In this document: in pieces, positions 35,669 to 43,946 of the stretch | How the letters are laid out: each line of letters starts with the position of its first letter | How positions within the stretch are numbered: position 1 is the stretch's first letter | The notes under the pieces: model-generated | Databases searched by the model: none | Told to the model about the DNA's origin: nothing | The model's input: only the letters and a program-made list of their open reading frames with translations | Made by a program: the position numbers and the translations under genes | Assembly: GCF_000482865.1 (NCBI RefSeq) | Contig: NZ_KI519517.1 | Span: forward strand, 64,548-128,547 | Direction: 5' to 3' | From: Actinokineospora inagensis DSM 44258 | Lineage (GTDB): Bacteria; Actinomycetota; Actinomycetes; Mycobacteriales; Pseudonocardiaceae | DNA: 64,000 nt

Positions 35669-36274
35669 ATGTGGACAGGGGGCTTGGTGATCGTCGAGTT
35701 GCGCCAGTACACGCTGCACCTGGGGCGGCGGGATGAACTGGTCGAGTTGTTCGAGCGGGAGTTCGTGGCGCCCCAGCGGGAAGTCGGGATGCCGGTGCTG
35801 GGGACCTTCCGGCAGCCGTCGGCGCCCGACCGGTTCGTGTGGCTGCGCGCGTTCCCGGATCTGGCGAGCCGCACCGGGTCGTTGGCCGCGTTCTACGAAG
35901 GTCCGGTGTGGACGGCGCACCGCGACGCGGCGAACGTGACCATGGTCGACTCGGACGACGTGCTGTTGCTGCGGTCGGTGCACGGCGGGGTGCCCGCACG
36001 GCGGTCCACGCCGGGTCCGGTGCGGGTGAGCGTGCACTACTTCGACGGGCCAGCCGACGAGTTGGCCCCGCTGAGCTGGGACCCCTGGGTGCTGGCGACC
36101 CATCCCGGGCCGAACGGGTACCCCCGGTTGCCGGTCCGCGAGGGGGAGAACGTGCTGGTCGCGGTGTCGCTCGACCCGTCGGTGCCGCCTGTTCCGGACG
36201 CCTGGACCGCGCGGGCGACCCGGGACCCGGAGCACCTGGTGCTGGAGCCGACCACGACGTCATCGCTGGGTTGA
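35669..36274 (+). CDS. NIPSNAP family protein
   Basis: The ~200-aa protein has an N-terminal NIPSNAP/ferredoxin-like domain (VELRQYTLHLGRRDELVELFEREF ... GTFRQ), typical of small dimeric alpha/beta-barrel proteins of uncertain function. ATG 35669 and GTG 35687 are both plausible. It is 31 bp downstream of the GGDEF/EAL gene, with no terminator seen between. Confidence 0.8.
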   Translation: MWTGGLVIVELRQYTLHLGRRDELVELFEREFVAPQREVGMPVLGTFRQPSAPDRFVWLRAFPDLASRTGSLAAFYEGPVWTAHRDAANVTMVDSDDVLLLRSVHGGVPARRSTPGPVRVSVHYFDGPADELAPLSWDPWVLATHPGPNGYPRLPVREGENVLVAVSLDPSVPPVPDAWTARATRDPEHLVLEPTTTSSLG

Positions 36275-36291
36275 GATTCTTTCCGGATCGA

Positions 36292-36318
36292 TGTCGAGCG
36301 CCCGGTCGCCGCTCCGTC
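36292..36318 (+). promoter_or_regulatory. Candidate ECF42-type promoter
   Basis: TGTCGA (36292-36297), 17 bp, then CGTC (36315-36318), located 51 bp before the DGPF gene start. ECF42 sigma factors are described as recognising TGTCGA at -35 and CG(A/T)C at -10, so the sigma factor encoded downstream probably drives its own operon. Confidence 0.65.
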
Positions 36319-36368
36319 ATGGGGTGGGTGCGGCCACCGGGGCCGCGTGGATGAGAGTGGGGCTGACC

Positions 36369-36740
36369 GTGAAGTACATGCTGCTGATGCAGGTCAACAA
36401 CGCCGTGCTGGACGCGCTGACCGAGCAGGAGCGTGAGGTGGTGATGAACGGGCACCAGGAGTTCATCAAGACCATCCGCGAGTCCGGTGAGCTGATCGGC
36501 ACCCAGGCGCTGGGCGACCCGGGCACCACCAGCGTCACCGTGGCCACCCGGGGCGGCGAGGTCGTGGTGACCGACGGGCCGTTCGTCGAGGCCAAGGAGT
36601 ACCTGGGCGGCTACTACCTGGTCGACTGCGAGAGCCGGGACCGGGCGGTGGAGCTGGCCGGGATGATCCCGGACACCAAGATCGAGGGCCTCGCGGTCGA
36701 GGTGCGGCCGGTGATGTTCTCCGCCGGGGCGGACATGTGA
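36369..36740 (+). CDS. YciI/DGPF-domain protein, ECF42 partner
   Basis: The 123-aa protein has the YciI-like fold and the eponymous motif TDGPFVEAKEYLGGYYLVD. DGPF proteins are almost always encoded beside ECF42 sigma factors and are their main known targets, but their chemistry is unknown. The GTG start at 36369 follows a purine-rich site. Its stop overlaps the sigma-factor start (GTGA), so the two are translationally coupled. Confidence 0.93.
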   Translation: MKYMLLMQVNNAVLDALTEQEREVVMNGHQEFIKTIRESGELIGTQALGDPGTTSVTVATRGGEVVVTDGPFVEAKEYLGGYYLVDCESRDRAVELAGMIPDTKIEGLAVEVRPVMFSAGADM

Positions 36741-37936
36741 CCACGCACGACGTCGGGGGCCTGCTGCGCGACCTCGCGCCGCGGGTCCTCGGCGTGCTCG
36801 TCCGGCACCACGGGCAGTTCGACGCCTGCGAGGACGCCGTGCAGGAGGCGCTGCTGGCGGCCGCGACGCACTGGCCGGAGCAGGGCGTGCCGGACAACCC
36901 GACCGGCTGGCTGGTGACGGCGGCGGGCCGCAGGCTCACCGACCACTGGCGGTCGGAGAACGCCCGGCGCCGCCGGGAGGACGTGGTCGCGGCGCAGGCG
37001 GCGATCATCGGGGACGTCCCGGACACCGACGACACGCTGGAGCTGTTCGTCCTGTGCTGCCACCCGGACCTGAGCCCGCCGTCCCAGGTCGCGCTGACCC
37101 TGCGGGCGGTCGGCGGCCTGACCACCGCCGAGATCGCGGCCGCCTTCCTGGTCCCGGAGGCGACGATGGCCCAGCGGATCAGCCGGGCCAAGGCCAGGCT
37201 GCGCGGTGCCTCGTTCCCGCGCACCGCCGACCCGACCCGGCTGGCCGCCGTCCTGCACGTGCTGTACCTGATCTTCACCGAGGGCCACACCGCGTCCTCC
37301 GGCACCGACCTCAACCGCCCGGACCTGACCACCGAGGCGATCCGGTTGACCCGGCTGACCCACCGCCTGCGCCCCGACGACGGCGAGGTCGCCGGGCTGC
37401 TGGCCCTCATGCTGCTGACCGACTCCCGCCGCGCCGCCCGCACCACCGTGGACGGCGGCTTGGTCCCGCTGGACGAACAGGACCGGTCGCTGTGGGACCG
37501 CGCCGCGATCGCCGAGGGGGTCGCGCTGGTCACCGCCGCGCTGTCGCGGGCGCCGTTGGGGCCCTACCAACTCCAGTCCGCCATCGCCGCGATCCACGCC
37601 GAGGCTCCGTCCACTGAGGACACCGACTGGCCGCAGATCCTGCTGCTCTACGACATCCTCGCCCGGATCGCGCCCAACCCGATGATCACCCTCAACCGCG
37701 CGGTCGCGGTGGCGGAGGTCGCGGGCCCCAGCGCGGGCCTCGACCTGCTGGACGCGTTGGCGAGCGACAAGCGCATGGCCCGGCACCACCGGTTGGACGC
37801 GGTGCGCGCGCACCTGCTGGAGCAGGTGGGGGATGTGGACGGCGCGCGGGAGTCCTACCGGTTGGCGGCGCGGCGCACGTTGAGCCTGCCCGAGCGGCGG
37901 TACCTGGAGGGCCGAGCTGATCGGCTCGGGCGATAG
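36737..37936 (+). CDS. ECF42-family RNA polymerase sigma factor
   Basis: The 399-aa protein has sigma region 2 (ACEDAVQEALLAA), region 4 (LTTAEIAAAFLVPEATMAQRISRAK) and a long C-terminal extension of about 200 residues with TPR-like and DUF6596 features, which is the ECF42 hallmark; no anti-sigma factor is encoded nearby, also typical. The C-terminal extension is thought to control activity. It is coupled to the DGPF protein and probably autoregulated. Confidence 0.93.
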   Translation: MTTHDVGGLLRDLAPRVLGVLVRHHGQFDACEDAVQEALLAAATHWPEQGVPDNPTGWLVTAAGRRLTDHWRSENARRRREDVVAAQAAIIGDVPDTDDTLELFVLCCHPDLSPPSQVALTLRAVGGLTTAEIAAAFLVPEATMAQRISRAKARLRGASFPRTADPTRLAAVLHVLYLIFTEGHTASSGTDLNRPDLTTEAIRLTRLTHRLRPDDGEVAGLLALMLLTDSRRAARTTVDGGLVPLDEQDRSLWDRAAIAEGVALVTAALSRAPLGPYQLQSAIAAIHAEAPSTEDTDWPQILLLYDILARIAPNPMITLNRAVAVAEVAGPSAGLDLLDALASDKRMARHHRLDAVRAHLLEQVGDVDGARESYRLAARRTLSLPERRYLEGRADRLGR

Positions 37937-38172
37937 GAGCGATCCGTTCTGGGTCCTGGGACCTTGGTGACGTAGTGGTGTTCGTGGGGATGCTGTGCTG
38001 CTGGGCTGTGGGTGGTGTGACGTCTGCTGGAGTGGGTCGGGGGGTTTGGCGGGCTGCCGGGATCTCGGCGGTTGGGTTGCGTGGCGGCAGCGGGTGCGGC
38101 CCGCCCAGGCGGAGCAGGGCAACGGCGCCAGGCCGGTCGGTGCCGGCGCGGTGGGCACTGGAGCAGTCGGCG

Positions 38173-38230
38173 CGGGAGCGGCTGGCACGGAGCGGTTGGC
38201 GCGGGAGGGGCTGGCACCGGAGCGGCGGGC
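38173..38230. repeat. Short degenerate tandem repeat
   Basis: Four copies of a GGAGCGGCTGGC-like unit with 14-15 bp spacing (38174, 38188, 38203 and 38218), directly upstream of element copy B. Confidence 0.55.
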
Positions 38231-38273
38231 AGCAAGAGTGGCCTGCTCATCGAGCGGCTCACCTCTCGATGAG

Positions 38274-38395
38274 TTGTCCACATCTCGATGGGCTGTCCAC
38301 AGCCCATGGTGCGGCCCCCTGTCGATCTTGCCCGGCCGGTAGACTGGCCTCGGGGACGCCCCCCGGGAAGGGTGGGGGCCGCCCGGGGGTGGGTT
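38274..38395 (+). repeat. Recurrent intergenic element, copy B
   Basis: Two DnaA-like boxes (TTGTCCACA 38274-38282 and CTGTCCACA 38293-38301), then TGTCGATCTT, GGTAGACTGG (TAGACT 38340-38345) and the GC hairpin, identical to copy A over about 55 bp. It also shares about 100 bp of diverged tail with copy C, including GTGCTTGTCCCA. The rest of 37937-38563 shows no gene. Confidence 0.85.
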
Positions 38396-38563
38396 GGTGT
38401 TGGTGGGGTGGGTTTCGCGGGGTTGTCTGGGTGGCGTGGCATGGTGGGTGGGGTGCTTGTCCCAGTGAGTCCGCGCGGCGCGTTCGCGGCTTGGGGTTGG
38501 GTCGGGGTTGAGCGGCGGGTACTGGAAGGTCGGGCCGACCGGGTTGGGCGTTAGGGTTTTCGG

Positions 38564-39352
38564 GTGTTGTTCGCTGATGTCGTGGCCCGGTTGCGGGCGG
38601 CCGGGTGTGTGTTCGCCGAGGATGAGGCGCGGTTGTTGCTGGCGGCTGAGGGGGACTTGGCGGGGCTGGTCGCGGCGCGGGTTGCCGGGGAGCCGCTGGA
38701 GCACCTGTTGGGGTGGGCGGAGTTCGCCGGGTTGCGCGTGTTCGTCAGCCCCGGGGTGTTCGTTCCCCGGCGCCGCACGGAGTTCTTGGCGGCTCGGGCC
38801 GCCGAGTTGGCCGAGGATGTCCTGGTCGACCTGTGTTGTGGGTGTGGTGCCATTGGGGCGGCGGTGCGGGCGGCCGCGCCGGGGGTGGCGGTGATCGCGG
38901 CGGATTTCGACGCCGATGCCGTGGCTTGTGCGCGGCGGAACCTGGCGGAATGTCCGGTGTACCAAGGGGATCTCTACGACGCATTGCCGGAATCGTTGCG
39001 CGGCAAGGTGGACGTCGTCGTGGCCAATGTGCCTTATGTGCCCAGTGCCGAGATCGCGACCATGCCGCCGGAGGCGCGGGACCACGAACCGCTGACCGCG
39101 CTCGACGGCGGCCCGGACGGGCTGGCGTTCCAGCGCCGACTGGCCGTCGGGGCGGTCGACTGGCTCCGCCCCGGCGGCCACCTCCTGGTCGAGACCAGTG
39201 TCCGGCAGGCACCCGAGTCGTTGGCGATCTTCACGGCGGCCGGGTTCACCGCCCGGGTCGAGCACCACGCCGACCTGGACGCCACCATCGTCGTCGGGAC
39301 TGTCCGACCCGCGACTGTTTTGGAAAACACGGGTGGATCACCAGGTCAATAG
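38564..39352 (+). CDS. PrmC-like protein N5-glutamine methyltransferase
   Basis: The 262-aa protein follows the HemK/PrmC plan: N-terminal helical part with EHLLGWAEF, a class I SAM domain with LVDLCCGCGAIGAAV, and the catalytic tetrapeptide as NVPY instead of NPPY (VVVANVPYVPS). The family methylates the GGQ glutamine of release factors, but the NVPY form marks a paralogue whose target may differ. The GTG start has TAGGGT ending exactly 6 nt upstream, suggesting a leaderless message. Its last 15 bp overlap the convergent gene. Confidence 0.85.
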   Translation: MLFADVVARLRAAGCVFAEDEARLLLAAEGDLAGLVAARVAGEPLEHLLGWAEFAGLRVFVSPGVFVPRRRTEFLAARAAELAEDVLVDLCCGCGAIGAAVRAAAPGVAVIAADFDADAVACARRNLAECPVYQGDLYDALPESLRGKVDVVVANVPYVPSAEIATMPPEARDHEPLTALDGGPDGLAFQRRLAVGAVDWLRPGGHLLVETSVRQAPESLAIFTAAGFTARVEHHADLDATIVVGTVRPATVLENTGGSPGQ

Positions 39353-40042
39353 CCGGTTTCGGCCGCTCGTCGGCGAGTGTGGGTGCACATCGTCGGATTC
39401 GTCGAATGGGGGGAAATCGCGTCGTCTCCTGGTCTCGGCGGGGAGCGCTTCGACCACGGAAACGAGAGCGAAAACGGTGGCCGCGGTGGACAGGTCGATG
39501 ACCTGGTCCGGTTGTCCGGAACCGACCGGGATGTCATTGCGGCGGAGCAGTTCGGCGACGTCCGGCGGGGCGGTCAGCGTGTAGCCGAGGCGGGCGAGCC
39601 GGTCGAGGCCGGGCAGCGCCCGGCGCAGCGGCGGGCCGGTGATCGCCACGTGCGTGACCCCGCGTAACGGCGGCGGGTCGCCGTGGTCGAGGTGGACCTG
39701 GGCAAGGGCCGCGCCGAACGTCGGCGCGACCGCGGTGTGGCCGTGTCGGTGCACGGCGACGCGCGGCCCCCGGTGACCGAGCAGGGCGCTCGGCAGGGCG
39801 CCGGTCCGCGCGGGCTCGCTCCCGCTGGCGGTCATGGTGACCGGCGGCACGACCAGGGCGTCTCCGCCGAGGACGGGGACGCGCTCGGCGACCGTGGCCT
39901 GGCTGGCTATCAGGATGGTGGGCACGCTCAACCGGGTACCAGTGCCGACCGCCGGACGCGACTCGGGCCCGCCGGGATCGCGCTGGGGAGTCCACCCACC
40001 AGGGGTGATGCGCCTGGCTGATGGATCACGGTCAGTCATCAT
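39338..40042 (-). CDS. Hypothetical protein
   Basis: The 234-aa frame has the strong third-position G/C bias of real genes. The C-terminal half, with LDRLARLGYTLTAPPDVAELLRR then NDIPVG, loosely resembles the methylglyoxal-synthase-like allosteric domain of carbamoyl-phosphate synthase, where a short nucleotide-binding fold ends in a similar ATxGTA/GIPV pattern; this is tentative. The true start may be downstream of 40042. It is divergent from a small LuxR gene. Confidence 0.6.
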   Translation of the reverse strand: MMTDRDPSARRITPGGWTPQRDPGGPESRPAVGTGTRLSVPTILIASQATVAERVPVLGGDALVVPPVTMTASGSEPARTGALPSALLGHRGPRVAVHRHGHTAVAPTFGAALAQVHLDHGDPPPLRGVTHVAITGPPLRRALPGLDRLARLGYTLTAPPDVAELLRRNDIPVGSGQPDQVIDLSTAATVFALVSVVEALPAETRRRRDFPPFDESDDVHPHSPTSGRNRLLTW

Positions 40043-40110
40043 TTGTGGTGGGCGGCTGGGTCCGCGAACCTGGAAGGGACCAGCGGGACGCGAGCACGAG
40101 GAGGTGCACG

Positions 40111-40302
40111 GTGCTTGACCACAAGCTCAGCGCGCACGAACACCGCATTGCCACCATGGTGGCCGACGGGGCGTCGAACCGGACGATAGGGGACGGTCTC
40201 GGTGTCTCCACCCGGGCGATCGAACACCACTTGACCAGGGTTTACCGCAAACTCGGCATCAGCGGGCGGCGGCAGGTGTCCGCGGCACTGGCGGCCGGGT
40301 GA
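40111..40302 (+). CDS. Small LuxR-type HTH protein
   Basis: This 63-aa protein is almost only a GerE/LuxR DNA-binding domain: LSAHEHRIATMVADGASNRT ... VSTRAIEHHLTRVYRKLGI. It has no receiver or ligand domain, so it would bind DNA constitutively or through partners. GTG start with GAGGAGG 6 nt upstream. It lies between the hypothetical gene and the MFS operon and could regulate either. Confidence 0.82.
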   Translation: MLDHKLSAHEHRIATMVADGASNRTIGDGLGVSTRAIEHHLTRVYRKLGISGRRQVSAALAAG

Positions 40303-40406
40303 GCCCCGATTGGGCATTCGCCGCGGCGGGTACCTGACAAAGGTGCGTTCCCGAGCAATCCAAGCGGGCGAAAATGATTCGCCCGGTGTCGAATCGTCGC
40401 GGAGAT

Positions 40407-41927
40407 ATGGTCTTGGACATGTCGGTTGATCAGCAGAAGGACAGCAGGACATCGGCCGGGTTCACCCTCCTGGCCACCTGCCTGGGTCTCTTCCTCGGGC
40501 AGGTCGACACGACCGCCATCAACCTGGCGCTGCCCGCCATGGGGCGAGATTTCGACGGCGGCATCGCGAGCATGCAGTGGGTGGTCATCGCCTACAACGT
40601 GACGTTCGCGGCGCTGCTGCTGACCGGCGGGACGCTGGGCGACCGGTTCGGCCGCCGCCGGTTCTTCCGGGTCGGCATCGCGGTGTTCGTGGTCGGCTCG
40701 ATCGTGTGCGCGGTGGCGGGTTCGCTGCCCGCCATGCTGGTCGGCCGGGTGCTGCAGGGCGCGGGCTCGGCGATGATGCTGCCGCAGAGCCTGGCGATCC
40801 TGGCCGTGGCGTTCCCCGAGCCCAAGGAACGCAACCGGGCGATGGCCGCGTGGTCGGTGGTCGCCGGACTCGGCTTGGCCGCCGGACCCACCCTCGGTGG
40901 GCTGCTGGTGAGCAAGCTGGACTGGAGCTACATCTTCTGGGTCAACGTCCCGCTCGGGCTGGCGTCGCTGGCGCTGACCTTCCGGTACGTGCCCGAGTCG
41001 CGCAACGAGCGCGCCCGGCACGTCGACGTCCTCGGCCAGGTGCTGGGGGTCGCGGTGCTGGCGCTGCTGACGTTCGTGGTGGTCGACGGCGACCGCACCG
41101 GCTGGGGATCGCCGCTGATCATCGGCTGCCTGGTGGTGCTGGTCGGCTGCGCGGCGGGGTTCTTCGTCGTGGAGAACCGGCAGCGCGAGCCGATGCTGCC
41201 GCTCGGGCTGATGCGCCGCGGCCAGTTGCCGGTGGCGACGGTGGTCGCGATGTGCATGACGTTCGGCATGTACGGCATGCTGACCCTGGTCAGCCTGGCC
41301 TTCCAGCAGGAGCGCGGCACGTCGGCGCTCGTCGCGGGCTTGCAGTTGCTGCCGCTGCCGCTGGTGTTCATGGCGCTCTCGCCGGTGGTCGGCAAGCTGG
41401 TGACCCGGTTCGGGCCGCGGCTGCCGATGGCGGCGGGCATGTTCCTGATGGGCCTGGGGCTCGCGTTGTTCGCGGGGGTCGGCTCGGACGCGAACATCTG
41501 GCTGATCGAGGCCTCGTTCGTCATCGTCGGCATGGGCTTGGCGCTCAACACCGGCCCGGTGGTCGGCGTGGCCGTCTCGGCCGTGCGACCGGAGCGCGCA
41601 GGCCTCGCCTCGGGCATCGCCAACCTGGCCCGGATGTTCGGCGCTGCCATCGGGGTCGCGGTGCAGGGCACCGTGCTGGCCATCGTGTCCGGTGACGCGC
41701 TCAAGGGGCCGGACTTCACCGCAGGCATCAGCGCGGCCATGTGGGTCGGCGCGGCGGTCGAGTTCACCGGCGCGATCATCGCCTTCACCATGGTGGTGAA
41801 CCCCGGCAAGCAGGGCAAGAAGTCCGACTCCGGCGTGCCGGAGCCAAGGACGGACAGTACACACAGGACGTCCACTGTGGACGAAACAACGGACAACCGA
41901 GTTTCCACGGGAGACCGCGAGAAATGA
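40407..41927 (+). CDS. MFS transporter, DHA2 (EmrB/QacA) family
   Basis: The ~506-aa permease has fourteen membrane segments and the DHA2 motifs LGQVDTTAINLALPAM (helix 1) and LGDRFGRRRFF (loop 2-3). These export drugs or self-made metabolites by proton antiport. Starts at ATG 40407, TTG 40413 and ATG 40419 are all possible; GGAGA at 40401 best fits the TTG or 40419. Its stop overlaps the next gene (ATGA), making it the first gene of a six-gene plus-strand run. Confidence 0.92.
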   Translation: MVLDMSVDQQKDSRTSAGFTLLATCLGLFLGQVDTTAINLALPAMGRDFDGGIASMQWVVIAYNVTFAALLLTGGTLGDRFGRRRFFRVGIAVFVVGSIVCAVAGSLPAMLVGRVLQGAGSAMMLPQSLAILAVAFPEPKERNRAMAAWSVVAGLGLAAGPTLGGLLVSKLDWSYIFWVNVPLGLASLALTFRYVPESRNERARHVDVLGQVLGVAVLALLTFVVVDGDRTGWGSPLIIGCLVVLVGCAAGFFVVENRQREPMLPLGLMRRGQLPVATVVAMCMTFGMYGMLTLVSLAFQQERGTSALVAGLQLLPLPLVFMALSPVVGKLVTRFGPRLPMAAGMFLMGLGLALFAGVGSDANIWLIEASFVIVGMGLALNTGPVVGVAVSAVRPERAGLASGIANLARMFGAAIGVAVQGTVLAIVSGDALKGPDFTAGISAAMWVGAAVEFTGAIIAFTMVVNPGKQGKKSDSGVPEPRTDSTHRTSTVDETTDNRVSTGDREK

Positions 41928-42223
41928 TCACCTGCTGCATCCAGTACACCCTCGACCCGCACCGGATCGACGACTTCGAGCGCTACGCCACCACCTGGCC
42001 GCCGATCATCGAGCGCTGCGGCGGCCGGTTGCAGGGCTACTACCTGCCCAAGGAAGGCGCGAACGACTACGCCGTCGCGATGATCGACTTCGACTCGCTG
42101 GCCGACTACGAGGTCTACCGGGCCGCGCTCGCCGCCGACCCGGACGCCAAGGACAACATCGCGCACGCCCGCGACACGAGGTGCATCCTGCGCGAGAGCC
42201 GGTCCTTCCTCCGCAAGGTCTGA
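41924..42223 (+). CDS. NIPSNAP-like small protein
   Basis: The 99-aa protein starts MITCCIQYTLDPHRIDDFER and contains GGRLQGYYLPKEGANDYAVA, a dimeric alpha/beta-barrel fold of the NIPSNAP type. It is translationally coupled to the MFS exporter. Such proteins can be small isomerase or binding proteins; the function here is unknown. Confidence 0.8.
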   Translation: MITCCIQYTLDPHRIDDFERYATTWPPIIERCGGRLQGYYLPKEGANDYAVAMIDFDSLADYEVYRAALAADPDAKDNIAHARDTRCILRESRSFLRKV

Positions 42224-42256
42224 TCGGAACGGTCTGATCGGAAGGGAGTGAGCGAC

Positions 42257-43021
42257 ATGGTTGTGGTCGAGGCGACCAAGGACGAGGCCACCGTGCTCGG
42301 TGACGCGGAGATCTCCGCCATCGGCGGACTGCTCGCCGACCGGGCCCGCTGCCGGGTGCTGATGGCGCTCGGCGACGGCCGGGCGCTGCCCGCCAGCGTC
42401 CTCGCCGACGAGGCCGGGGTGTCCCGGTCCACCGCCAGCAGCCACCTCGGCAAGCTCACCGACGCCGGTCTGCTGCTGGTCGAGACACACGGGCGGCACC
42501 GCTACTACCGGCTCGCGGGCAGGCACGTCGGCGAGCTGTTGGAGAAGCTCACCCAGATCGCCCCGGCCCAACCGGTCCGCTCCTTGCGCGACGGCAACCG
42601 CGCCGCGCACCTGCGGGCCGCCCGCACCTGCTACGACCACCTCGCGGGCCGCCTCGGCGTGGCGGTCATGACCAGCCTGCTGCGGCGCGACCTGCTCACC
42701 GGCGGCGACGGCACGGTCGACGCGCACGACCCGATCGCCGGGTACGGGCGCGACGCCGAGTACACCGTCACCGAGGCCGGGTGGGCGTTCCTCGGCGACA
42801 TCGGCGTCCGGGTGCCGGACGGCACCCGCAGGCTGGTCCGCTACTGCGTCGACTGGAGCGAGCAGCGCCACCACCTGGCGGGCCGCCTCGGCCGGTCGCT
42901 GCTCGACCGCTTCCTCGACCAGGGGTGGCTGGCCCACCGCGACCGCAGCCGCAGCGTGAAGGTGACCGACGCGGGCACCGCCGTGCTCGCCGAGAAGTTC
43001 GACATCACCTGGAAGACCTGA
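42257..43021 (+). CDS. ArsR-family winged-helix regulator
   Basis: 254 aa. N-terminal ArsR helix-turn-helix (DRARCRVLMALGDGRALPASVLADEAGVSRSTASSHLGKL, about residues 27-80) followed by a longer C-terminal region containing a second winged-helix-like part (AEYTVTEAGWAFL). No CxC metal site, so it probably senses an organic ligand. The ATG at 42257 is chosen because AAGGGAG is 8 nt upstream and covers the GTG at 42248. Candidate regulator of its own operon. Confidence 0.88.
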   Translation: MVVVEATKDEATVLGDAEISAIGGLLADRARCRVLMALGDGRALPASVLADEAGVSRSTASSHLGKLTDAGLLLVETHGRHRYYRLAGRHVGELLEKLTQIAPAQPVRSLRDGNRAAHLRAARTCYDHLAGRLGVAVMTSLLRRDLLTGGDGTVDAHDPIAGYGRDAEYTVTEAGWAFLGDIGVRVPDGTRRLVRYCVDWSEQRHHLAGRLGRSLLDRFLDQGWLAHRDRSRSVKVTDAGTAVLAEKFDITWKT

Positions 43022-43059
43022 CACACCGACCGACCGGAGATCGGGGAGTTGACGCCCGT

Positions 43060-43917
43060 ATGACCCAGACCGTGGATCGCCCGACGACCGCGAAGACCGG
43101 CCCACCGGCGGGCCGCGGCAAGACCCCGGCCACCCCAGAGGTGATCGCCGAGCTCACCGCCGAGCAGCCGGTCGAGATCGCCGAGTTCGTCAAGACCTTG
43201 GACACCATCGACCCCAACGGGTTCACCGCCTGCCCGTCGCGGACAGCGCACCTGCTGTCCGCGCACGTCGCGGGCAACTACCTGGAGATCACCCGGCACG
43301 TCGAGGCGTACCTGGCCGGGGCACCGCTGGCCAGGACCCGCACCTTCGACGAGCGCGAGCCGGAGTTCCGGACGAAGACGTCGCCACAGCTCATCGAGTC
43401 CATTGTGGATGGTGAGGCGCGGTTGCGGGCCGCGATGTCCGAACTGCTCGCCCTCGACCACGACCCGATCGTGCGGTGGACCAACCGCCGCGTGCACGCC
43501 GTCGGGTTCCTCAAGCACAGCCGCAGCGAATGCGCCGTGCACCGCTGGGACATCGTCGGCGACGACGAAGTGAGCCTGCGGCTGCTCAGCCAGGAAGAAC
43601 TGTTCCGGCACCTGGTCGAGTTCGTCGGCCCGATCCCGATGACCGCGCGCGGCATGGCGACCGGCGTCGGCCAGGGGGCGAGCCTCAAGGCGCGGGTCCG
43701 CGCGCCGGGACAGCCGGACGCCGTCATCGGCGTGCACCGCGGGGTGCCGTCGCTGGTCGAGGGCGAGCCGCACGGGCAGGCCCTGGTCGAGGCCGTCGAC
43801 CCGGCCGCCCGGCTGCTGTTCCTGTGGGGCCGCAAACCCACCCCGTTCCACCGGCTGCGCACGACCGGCACGGGGGAGGAACTGTCCCGGCTGCAGTGGC
43901 TGCTGTCCGGCTACTGA
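43060..43917 (+). CDS. DinB/maleylpyruvate-isomerase-like (mycothiol-type) protein
   Basis: The 285-aa protein has the TIGR03083-type layout: helical bundle with HLLSAHVAGNYLEITRHV, a basic/His segment SRSECAVHRWD, and a C-terminal SCP-2-like half (ALVEAVDPAARLLFLWGRKP). Members use mycothiol or a divalent metal bound by three His. The N-terminal ~40 residues are unusual and polar. It lies in the MFS-PEP-mutase-like operon, which suggests thiol-dependent chemistry in that pathway. Confidence 0.82.
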   Translation: MTQTVDRPTTAKTGPPAGRGKTPATPEVIAELTAEQPVEIAEFVKTLDTIDPNGFTACPSRTAHLLSAHVAGNYLEITRHVEAYLAGAPLARTRTFDEREPEFRTKTSPQLIESIVDGEARLRAAMSELLALDHDPIVRWTNRRVHAVGFLKHSRSECAVHRWDIVGDDEVSLRLLSQEELFRHLVEFVGPIPMTARGMATGVGQGASLKARVRAPGQPDAVIGVHRGVPSLVEGEPHGQALVEAVDPAARLLFLWGRKPTPFHRLRTTGTGEELSRLQWLLSGY

Positions 43918-43946
43918 GCGGGGAAGGAGACCAGGGAGAGAGCACA

